Source: Alphaproteobacteria bacterium
GTDB taxonomy: Bacteria > Pseudomonadota > Alphaproteobacteria > RF32 > CAG-239
Reading direction: 5' to 3'
Length of the DNA: 55,629 nt
Assembly: GCA_017528205.1 (NCBI GenBank)
Contig: JAFXPE010000010.1
Span: 1-55,629, forward strand
Shown here: one piece after another, positions 9,149 to 16,570 of the stretch
Numbering within the stretch: the stretch's first letter is position 1
Layout: every line of letters starts with the position of its first letter
The notes under the pieces: generated by a model
The model's database searches: none
What the model was told of the DNA's origin: nothing
The model's input: only the letters and a program-made list of their open reading frames with translations
Made by a program: the position numbers and the translations under genes

Positions 9149-11197
9149 ATGAAAAACATTATGAAAAATATTTTCCTCTCTCTGATTTGCATTTTAATAA
9201 TGCAAGCCTTTTGTGTTGCCGATGCGCTTGCCGCCGCAGCCACTCCGGACAGTGCCAATTTGTTTGACAACCACATCTTAACCGGAATGGCGCGCTTTAT
9301 GCACAAAACTTATCAAACTTTGGGCAATGTCTTGATGATTGGCCACGCGCTGATGTGTTATGCCATAAAAGTTGATTATACTTGCGTGTTTGTCTGCGCT
9401 TTGGCCAAAATTCCGAATTTGGGATTTTTGATTGTGGGCGCCATTATTTATGTTGTCGGCGTTTTAATGTCACTAAGCATCGGTATGTACTTTTTGGATA
9501 TTGCTTTCAAACTTGGTTTTGCTATTTTGTTTATGCCGGTCAGCATTGCCCTTTGGCCGTTTCCACCAACCAAAAACAAGTTTTCTGAGACCTTAAACAT
9601 TATCATCCGCAACGGTATGTTATTTATGTTGGTAGCGGTCGGCGTATCATTTGCGATATCCCTTATTTCCAACGGTCTGATGGAGGGCGGTCAAGACGCC
9701 TTCTGGGATGCGATTGCCGATAAAAAAACCGAAACTCTGTCCGAAAACTTTTCGCTTTTTAGTACACATATTTTGGTTGTCGGTTTCAGTTTAATTTTCG
9801 GTTTCAAAATTTTAGAATCCAGTGTCAGCAATTATCTGAATTCATTTTTCAGCGATCCGGCATTCGGACGTTCCAGTCCTATGCACTTTATGGCCACTCA
9901 AGCTGTTGGTTTAGTCTCACAAAACGCGGTAAAACCGGCACTTTCTTTTGCCAAAGACGTGGCCACCCATCAAACCGGTAAGGCCATTGCAGGCGTGGGT
10001 ACCGGTATCAGCAAACTTTCCAACGCGCAAGGACGCCATGAGTTAGCCGCAGGTATTAAGGGCTCCGTACAGGGAATGAAGCGCAATTTAGGCAGTGCCG
10101 CCAACAAAATGCTACACCCGCGGCAAACCTATAATCAGGCCATGCAATACGCCGGAAAGAAAGCCAATCAGGCCATTCAGGCCGCCGGCACCGTTGCCAA
10201 AACCGGACACGATTACTTTACGGCATTTATGCCTACTCCGTTTGAAGAAGCCGACCGGCAGTTGCAAGTTAATTGGGTTAACAAAAAAATTGATAATTTT
10301 ACCGCTAAATGGGGTAGCCGTGCCGAAAATATGATAGCTCACGGCGGCGAAGGCGTAAAGCAAGGCATTGCCACCGGCATAGCAAAAGCCAACAACGGAA
10401 TACAGACCATGCGCGGAAAGCCGGAAAATAAGATTAACGCAGCGGAAGTTCGCGCCGGTTTACACACCGTGCGTGCGGCGGTTGAAGATACCACCGAAGC
10501 AGTCGTTCAGGGCGGTATTCAACAAGTTCAGCAAGCCGGAGCCGCCGTTGCCGCCGGAGCCGGAATATTGAAAGATAACATTAAACAAACCGGAGCTAAT
10601 ATTGCGCAAAAAGGTGCCGCTCTTGCTCAAAAAGCTATGGATAACAAAGTCGGACGGGCGTTGAATTCGGCGGGCGGTTTAATAAAAGAAGCCTATCAGA
10701 CTTCCGACCAAGCCCCTATTTCCGCGGCACCGACCAAAATCATATCCACCGCGGACAAAGTGCTGTCGGCACCGTTTAAGGCGGTTCGTCACCCGATTAA
10801 AACCGTGCGCAAACTGGCGCAGTTGCCGGATATGATGGAAAAGGCCGACAATGCCGTCGATAAAACGCTCAAAGATATGGGCAAGCGCTCGTTTAAAGAA
10901 AACACCCGTGTTATTCTCAAATCAGGCGGACAAATTGTGTTCCGTACTGCCAAGGATACCATGAAAGACGCACAACATTTGGGCGAAAATACGGCCGGAA
11001 CATTGGGCAATATTTTAACCGGATTCGGTAATTCACTCGCCGACAACAGCAAGAGTAGCAAAAAGTCGGAAAAGAGCGGAAAGAATATGAATTTCTTTGC
11101 CAATCTCGCCGCCAAAGACAAGATGGATATGGACGATCCTTTGGTAAGAGAAAGAGAGGAACAGGAATATTTTGCGGAAATGGATGTGGACCACTAA
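9149..11197 (+). CDS. C-terminal half of the split VirB6-like core with long helical tail
   Basis: A 682-residue protein. ATG 9149 is chosen over GTG 9134 because AAGGA lies seven bases upstream and the signal peptide (ending ALA) starts there. The mature protein begins with a short periplasmic piece containing IGHALMC, the equivalent of IGRALIC, VGMSLIC and LGKSIIC in the paralogues, then the second set of core helices and the motif WPFPPTKNKF. It lacks the first hydrophobic pair, which ends the preceding gene. From about residue 240 it is a long Ala/Lys/Gln-rich helical region, probably cytoplasmic, ending in an acidic tail. With the preceding gene it would rebuild one complete VirB6-like protein. 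Confidence 0.7.
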   Translation: MKNIMKNIFLSLICILIMQAFCVADALAAAATPDSANLFDNHILTGMARFMHKTYQTLGNVLMIGHALMCYAIKVDYTCVFVCALAKIPNLGFLIVGAIIYVVGVLMSLSIGMYFLDIAFKLGFAILFMPVSIALWPFPPTKNKFSETLNIIIRNGMLFMLVAVGVSFAISLISNGLMEGGQDAFWDAIADKKTETLSENFSLFSTHILVVGFSLIFGFKILESSVSNYLNSFFSDPAFGRSSPMHFMATQAVGLVSQNAVKPALSFAKDVATHQTGKAIAGVGTGISKLSNAQGRHELAAGIKGSVQGMKRNLGSAANKMLHPRQTYNQAMQYAGKKANQAIQAAGTVAKTGHDYFTAFMPTPFEEADRQLQVNWVNKKIDNFTAKWGSRAENMIAHGGEGVKQGIATGIAKANNGIQTMRGKPENKINAAEVRAGLHTVRAAVEDTTEAVVQGGIQQVQQAGAAVAAGAGILKDNIKQTGANIAQKGAALAQKAMDNKVGRALNSAGGLIKEAYQTSDQAPISAAPTKIISTADKVLSAPFKAVRHPIKTVRKLAQLPDMMEKADNAVDKTLKDMGKRSFKENTRVILKSGGQIVFRTAKDTMKDAQHLGENTAGTLGNILTGFGNSLADNSKSSKKSEKSGKNMNFFANLAAKDKMDMDDPLVREREEQEYFAEMDVDH

Positions 11198-11219
11198 GAA
11201 AGAATGCAGGGATAAAAAC

Positions 11220-14200
11220 ATGAAGAAGATAGGAAAAATAGTCTGTTTGTTATGTATTCTGATAATCGGAATTACGCTTCCGTATGCTTCCGCGTGGGCT
11301 CAAGCTTCCTGCAGCGCCGCCGACAGAAGCGATTCCTGTGCCAAAGCCGCGGCAGCTTGCAAGCCTGGTGTTACCAGCGAAAGGACCAAGCGTGATGCCG
11401 TGATGCAAGGTTCATCTTCTGCCAAATTGGATATTAACTGTTTGCGCAACAACTCTGCCAATTCTTGTTTCAACTCCGTACCGATTACCGGCGGTACCGG
11501 CAACTACAATTCCATCGGCAAGCGCGCTGCCGGCCGCAACCACTACGGAACGGATATCGGCGCCAGCAACACCACTTCGGCGCAAGCTTTGGCCGCCGCC
11601 GATGGTGACATTGTTTACTTTTCCCGAACCTCAAGCGGTAGCGGCATTACCACCGCCATCAACCACCCGAAGCCGTGCGGCGGAATGTTTCACACGGTTT
11701 ACCGCCACCAATACAAAGCGCTCAAAACCGGCGGCCACGTTGCCAAAAACGAACCGATAGGCATTGTCGGCGGCTCCAATTACACTGGCGGCAAACTATG
11801 CCAACACCCGAGTCAAGACGGCGGTGCCAGCGGTTGCCCTTACGGCGGCACAACCGGCAAAGGCTATTATCAGATTCACTTACACTTTGAGTTAGCCGAT
11901 GGACCGCTGACCGGAAACAGCACTTTGGCCAGCACTCAAACCATTTTGAAACCATATTGTAAAGACGTCGGCTCTATGTGCGGCGATTGTCCGGGAACCT
12001 CAAGCGATTGCCCATGCAAAGGCAATTGCGGCGGTGCATTTGGAGATTCTTCCACTCAACAAAACTTACCGGCCGACGAAGCAACCGAAATTGCAACTCA
12101 GAAAGCCTGCAATTTTGCCAGTTACTTAGATTCTGAAAACTGCGTATTCTGCAATGTTTTCAAAATTATGTTCAACTCCGCCAGCGAAATCGCCAAAGTG
12201 GCCAACGACAGTCTGGCGGTGCCTTGTCGAAATTTGGTGGAAATCGGTTTTTTAATCTGGATATTCTTCTACTTGCTCAAGCAAGTCTCTTCTTACGGCG
12301 GTGCATCCACCGGAGAAATGCTAAAAGGCTTATTGTATCAGGGTTGCCGCGTGGCGATTGTGGTAATAATTCTCAACGGCTCAATTTATAAAGTTATGGA
12401 TTTGACACTTAATCCGGTGCTTAAAACGGGAATGAATTTCACCGAATCTCTCAGTAGTGATTCCACTTGTCCTTCAGATAAAGATTATATGCAAGGCATA
12501 AAAGGTTATAAAGACGGTGGATATGAAGGCTCCGATGTAGACGGCGGATTACCGGTCGATTTGGGCAAATCTATTATTTGCAGCATAAAGCATTTGGAAG
12601 ATTCTACCGGTATGTTGATGGGATTGGGCAAATATTCCATGTGTTTGGGAGAAACCATTCATCGCTGGCTTAAAGGGCTTATGCCGGGGCTCGGCTATAT
12701 GTCTACCGGTGCTTTTCTCTGGTTGGCCGGCTTGATTTTGTTGTTGGCTTTCCCGTGGTGTTTGGTTGACTGTATTTTGCAGCTGTGCCTTGCGGCCGCA
12801 CTTATGCCGTGCGCCATTGCCGCTTACGCTTTCAAAGTAACGGAAAAATACATCAAAATTATCTGGAATTTCTTTATGAATGCCCTATTCAACTTTGTAT
12901 TTATGGCGCTCATTGTGTATATTATCAACAGCCAATTCAAAGACTGGATAGGTATAGACGGTTCTGCCACGCCTGATGATGAGGTATTTATTACCGGATT
13001 TACTTCCTTTAACGGACTTGCCTGGTGGGGTATCGGCGCCATCAAAATTATGGCCATCTGCTTCTTGTGCTGGACCTTCTTTGATGAAGCCGGTGGCATG
13101 GGCAAACGCTTTGCCGATTCTCCGGGGCTTGGCGGAGGTGCCGGTATCGGCCGTATGGTCGGCGGAACTATGGCCGCATCGGCTATGAACTATGGTGCCA
13201 AGCCGGCGTTACACTTAGCCAACAAAGGGGCTCAATTGGTGGGAACCGGTGTCAACTCTTTGGCCGGCAACTGGGGGCGTAGCCAAGCTAACAGATTAAC
13301 GGGCTGGGCTACCAGCAAATTAGGCGGAAAAACAATCACTGATGCTGACGGCAAAACCATCGGTTATCAAAGCAGCTTCCGCCTGCTCGGCCACCAGTTT
13401 GACCGCACGGTTACCAAAGACGAAAACGGCGTTTGGACACAGATGAAATCAGTTCATCAGCGCTCAGCCACCGACAAAGCATTTGAAAAGATGCTTGACG
13501 CAAACGGCAATGAAATGAAAGATGCCAACGGTAACACCATGTATCAGGCAAGACATCGTCTTTTTGGTGTAACCAGTGGTCGTGAAGCTATGATTGCCAC
13601 CAAAGACGAAGACGGCAATTTGCATTATCAAACCGCCGATGGTAAAAATTCGTTTACCATGAATGCCGACGGAGAAATAGTTTCTTATAAAACTCCATAT
13701 ACCCGCTCAATTTTGCGCCCGTGGGCACACGAAAAAACCGTGCGTCAATTCGGTACCAGCCAAACCATAAACGACGGAATTTCCAAAACCACCAATCAGT
13801 TAGACACTCAGGGTAACGTTATCGGCACCACCACCGAATTTAAGAACGTTACGTCCAATTATTTGGTAAACAAAGACGGTACCATAAACACTATGGCCTT
13901 CAACCAAATGAAAAACGGTGCCTTAAATGCGGAAACAGCCGCCACCCACATGGTATCAACCGTAATGCAAAGCCGCGGTATGGAACTTGACAGCTCGTTT
14001 ATCGACCGCCAGGTAAAGATAAACGACGACGGCTCGTTTACGATTATTCAAACCAATAACAACCAAAGCAAGCAAGTTATCCACGCTACCATGGTTGGCG
14101 ATCAAATGCTGATTGAACAGCAAGTCACCGACGCTTACGGCAACATCACCCGCAACATCAGTAACGGCATTCAATCTAAGGTAGAAACCTTCACCGCCGT

Positions 14201-15407
14201 TCGTGACAAACCTACTCAGCCGGGCCAACTCGGACGTCTTACGGGTTACAGATATGATGCCCGTTACCGCATGTCCGACTATGCTCACAAAAATAACCCG
14301 TGGCGCGGACCGCTGACTGCCAAAGGCACTTGGGGACAAATGATAGATCCGGAAAAGGCTATGCTCGGATTCGATAAGGACGACTTCATTAAACATGCCG
14401 TTCAGGTTAATTTGAATAAGATGCAAAAGAGAATGGGCGCGGTAAAATTTGATCGTGAGTTGAAGACGGAAGGCTCCAAAGTCAACGAGCTTTACAAGAT
14501 GTTGCATCGAAACGATGTTGATATCCAAAGTGTTACCGACGGTGTTGCCCAATTCAATACCGTGGCCAACTTTGGACAAGCGTCCGGCGCCGGATTTGTG
14601 GCGCCGCAAATGCCGAATACTCAAGACGGCGGTGTGTTGGGTGACAACACCAAAGGCGGCGATAACGGCGGCGACAAAAAAGACCGTAAGCCGGAAAAAG
14701 ATACCGAAAAAGATAACCAATATCGTGACGAAAAAGAGCGCCGCCAGCAACAGGCCGAACAAGAGCGTCAAAAGAAACAGGAAGAAGAACAGCGTCGTCA
14801 GCAACAGGCCGAACAAGAGCAACAAAAGAAGCAGGACGAAGAACAGCGTCGTCAGCAAGATGCCGAAAAGGAACAACAAAAGAAACAAGACGAGGAACAA
14901 CGCAAAAAACAAGATGCCGAACAAGAACAGCAGAAAAAACAAGAGGCCGAGCAAGAGCGTCAGAAAAAGCAAGAAGAAGATCAACGCCGTCAGCAGGAGC
15001 AACAGCAAGATCAACAGAAAAAGCAAGAAGAAGAAAACCTGAAAAAGCAAGAGGAAGCCAAGGAAAACGCCGCTCGTAACGAAAGGATTAAGAATAACAA
15101 TGAAAATAAGGCCAAATTAGACGAAGAAAAGTCTAAGTTGGAAAAGGAACGCGACGGCATAACTCAGCAATATTCCGACATTGAAAAGCAACTGGCTTCG
15201 GCTAAAGCCGCCATGGATGCGGCCGGTTTGACGCCGGAAGAAAGAAACAAGGCCGCTGAAGAATACAACACGTTGTTGCAACAATCTAAAGCTTTGGGAG
15301 AAACTCTGGCGAAAAACCGCAAAGACAGCAACAATGCCATTCACGACTACAATGAACGGGTAGAAAAACACAACAGCGAGTTGGAAAGTAAAAAGCTGAA
15401 AAAATAG
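11220..15407 (+). CDS. M23 peptidase-VirB6 fusion with coiled-coil tail
   Basis: A 1395-residue protein. ATG 11220 follows a GCAGGG site and opens a signal peptide ending AWA/AQA. Residues about 95-230 form an M23 (LytM-type) metallopeptidase: HYGTD supplies His108 and Asp112, and HLHFEL supplies His220 and His222, so the zinc and catalytic residues look intact. CVFC then leads into the VirB6-like core with LGKSIIC in the loop. A region of about 500 residues with many DxxGN turns follows, then a Gln/Glu/Lys coiled coil (RQQQAEQERQKKQEEE style, 14740-15060) and a helical end. The likely role is an inner-membrane channel subunit carrying its own wall-cutting domain. It is the last gene of the tight run. 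Confidence 0.75.
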   Translation: MKKIGKIVCLLCILIIGITLPYASAWAQASCSAADRSDSCAKAAAACKPGVTSERTKRDAVMQGSSSAKLDINCLRNNSANSCFNSVPITGGTGNYNSIGKRAAGRNHYGTDIGASNTTSAQALAAADGDIVYFSRTSSGSGITTAINHPKPCGGMFHTVYRHQYKALKTGGHVAKNEPIGIVGGSNYTGGKLCQHPSQDGGASGCPYGGTTGKGYYQIHLHFELADGPLTGNSTLASTQTILKPYCKDVGSMCGDCPGTSSDCPCKGNCGGAFGDSSTQQNLPADEATEIATQKACNFASYLDSENCVFCNVFKIMFNSASEIAKVANDSLAVPCRNLVEIGFLIWIFFYLLKQVSSYGGASTGEMLKGLLYQGCRVAIVVIILNGSIYKVMDLTLNPVLKTGMNFTESLSSDSTCPSDKDYMQGIKGYKDGGYEGSDVDGGLPVDLGKSIICSIKHLEDSTGMLMGLGKYSMCLGETIHRWLKGLMPGLGYMSTGAFLWLAGLILLLAFPWCLVDCILQLCLAAALMPCAIAAYAFKVTEKYIKIIWNFFMNALFNFVFMALIVYIINSQFKDWIGIDGSATPDDEVFITGFTSFNGLAWWGIGAIKIMAICFLCWTFFDEAGGMGKRFADSPGLGGGAGIGRMVGGTMAASAMNYGAKPALHLANKGAQLVGTGVNSLAGNWGRSQANRLTGWATSKLGGKTITDADGKTIGYQSSFRLLGHQFDRTVTKDENGVWTQMKSVHQRSATDKAFEKMLDANGNEMKDANGNTMYQARHRLFGVTSGREAMIATKDEDGNLHYQTADGKNSFTMNADGEIVSYKTPYTRSILRPWAHEKTVRQFGTSQTINDGISKTTNQLDTQGNVIGTTTEFKNVTSNYLVNKDGTINTMAFNQMKNGALNAETAATHMVSTVMQSRGMELDSSFIDRQVKINDDGSFTIIQTNNNQSKQVIHATMVGDQMLIEQQVTDAYGNITRNISNGIQSKVETFTAVRDKPTQPGQLGRLTGYRYDARYRMSDYAHKNNPWRGPLTAKGTWGQMIDPEKAMLGFDKDDFIKHAVQVNLNKMQKRMGAVKFDRELKTEGSKVNELYKMLHRNDVDIQSVTDGVAQFNTVANFGQASGAGFVAPQMPNTQDGGVLGDNTKGGDNGGDKKDRKPEKDTEKDNQYRDEKERRQQQAEQERQKKQEEEQRRQQQAEQEQQKKQDEEQRRQQDAEKEQQKKQDEEQRKKQDAEQEQQKKQEAEQERQKKQEEDQRRQQEQQQDQQKKQEEENLKKQEEAKENAARNERIKNNNENKAKLDEEKSKLEKERDGITQQYSDIEKQLASAKAAMDAAGLTPEERNKAAEEYNTLLQQSKALGETLAKNRKDSNNAIHDYNERVEKHNSELESKKLKK

Positions 15408-15420
15408 AATTGCTTTTGTA

Positions 15421-15486
15421 TATAATCGACATTTTTGTCTTGCATTTTGTGCATAGTTGATTATTATGTACACAAATGTTATGTGT
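15421..15486 (+). promoter_or_regulatory. promoter and possible operators before the double-HTH regulator
   Basis: TATAAT at 15421-15426 is a good -10. Two short inverted repeats follow before the start at 15504: TGCA-5-TGCA at 15441-15453 and ACACA-7-TGTGT at 15470-15486. Their position between -10 and start fits autoregulation by the XRE protein, but this is inference. Confidence 0.35.
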
Positions 15487-15503
15487 TTAAACAGAGGCTA
15501 AAA

Positions 15504-16478
15504 ATGGAAGAAATTATTTTCCCGAATCAGATAAGAATGCATCGTCGTCTTCACGGAATGCCGATGCAAGAGTTGGCTGACCGTTTGGGTGTCAGCTTGT
15601 CTGCAATTTCCAAAATAGAAAAAGGCTATCGCCGTTTGAATCAGGAACAGCTGATTCAAGTGGCCGAATTGCTCGATTGTTCGTTGCAAGACTTATACGT
15701 TAACGAGCAAAATTCGCAGCAAGACGTAGTGCAGGCTTGGAAGCGCGAACAAGAACGCCGCAGCAAAATCAATCAGAGCGCGGGCTTAAAAACTTTGGGC
15801 GCCGGCTTACGCCATATTCGTACCAACAAAGGTTTGACGCTGATTGAAGTTGCCGAGCACGCCGATATGACCTTGTCGGTTTATCACCGTATCGAAATGG
15901 GCCAAAGAGAAGTATCCGACAAAGAATATCGCAACATTGCAAAAGCTTTGTCAATGTCTTTGGATCAACTGAAAAACGAGATTCAAAATCTGGATTCCCA
16001 AGGCCAGTTGGAAGATATTATCGAACACAACGACACACGTTATAAGTTGCTGAACAACGCACGTTATGCCAACATCGGCCTATCTTCTGCCGATTCCGAT
16101 GATGAGATTATGATTCCGGTTTACGGCACAGGCAACGCGGAAGGCAACATTATAATTGATAAAGAAGCCAATTTCAAAGAAGTCGCTTGTCCTTCGGCAT
16201 TGTTGGGTAAACAAAGCATTTACGCCGTCAACTTATGCACACGTCGCTTAGGTTCCTTAATTTCCAACCGCGCGGTGCTGTTTGTTGATCCGAATGAGGT
16301 GGTAAGCTCGGGTGATATTGCTTTATATTACATCAGCGACACCGAAACCAAACTATTGAGCATTCGCGAAGACGAGCAAGGACAGTTGTACGGTTTGCGT
16401 TGGAATCCGGATGAGCGGATAAACTTTAGCAACAGCGATTTAACCAAAATTCACAAAGTTGCGGTTATTTACCTTTAA
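15504..16478 (+). CDS. double-HTH XRE regulator with S24-like C-terminus
   Basis: A 324-residue protein. ATG 15504 is preceded by AGAGG, and upstream in-frame codons lie in the promoter region. The first helix-turn-helix is at about residues 8-60 (MQELADRLGVSLSAISKIEKG), the second at about 90-145 (LIEVAEHADMTLSVYHRIEMG). The last 120 residues resemble a LexA/S24 peptidase-like fold (VLFVDPNEVVSSGDIALYY), but I see no clear Ser-Lys dyad, so it is probably not self-cleaving. It sits between the VirB6-like operon and the second group of cluster genes, so it may control either. The target is not known. Confidence 0.75.
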   Translation: MEEIIFPNQIRMHRRLHGMPMQELADRLGVSLSAISKIEKGYRRLNQEQLIQVAELLDCSLQDLYVNEQNSQQDVVQAWKREQERRSKINQSAGLKTLGAGLRHIRTNKGLTLIEVAEHADMTLSVYHRIEMGQREVSDKEYRNIAKALSMSLDQLKNEIQNLDSQGQLEDIIEHNDTRYKLLNNARYANIGLSSADSDDEIMIPVYGTGNAEGNIIIDKEANFKEVACPSALLGKQSIYAVNLCTRRLGSLISNRAVLFVDPNEVVSSGDIALYYISDTETKLLSIREDEQGQLYGLRWNPDERINFSNSDLTKIHKVAVIYL

Positions 16479-16513
16479 TACAATGTTTTTGGAACGATTT
16501 TAACAAGATATTT

Positions 16514-16541
16514 ACTCTCTCTATTATATCATAGGGAGAGT
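16514..16541 (+). promoter_or_regulatory. hairpin/inverted repeat upstream of the coiled-coil gene
   Basis: ACTCTCTCTAT (16514-16524) and ATAGGGAGAGT (16531-16541) are complementary except for one position, with a six-base loop. No T-run follows, so it is not a classic terminator. It could be an operator or a 5' leader hairpin for the gene starting at 16571. Confidence 0.4.
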
Positions 16542-16570
16542 GAATTTGTAAATAATTGGGAGCTATATCG

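Noticed and set aside
13956..15050. Long minus-strand frame rich in Leu and Phe opposite the coiled-coil tail
   Set aside because: It is the complement of Gln/Glu/Lys codons and gives a biased sequence; it lies wholly inside the M23-VirB6 gene.
1510..15407. Conjugative plasmid or integrative element
   Set aside because: No relaxase, coupling protein, integrase, attachment repeats or tRNA junction is visible, and the flanks are chromosomal genes.
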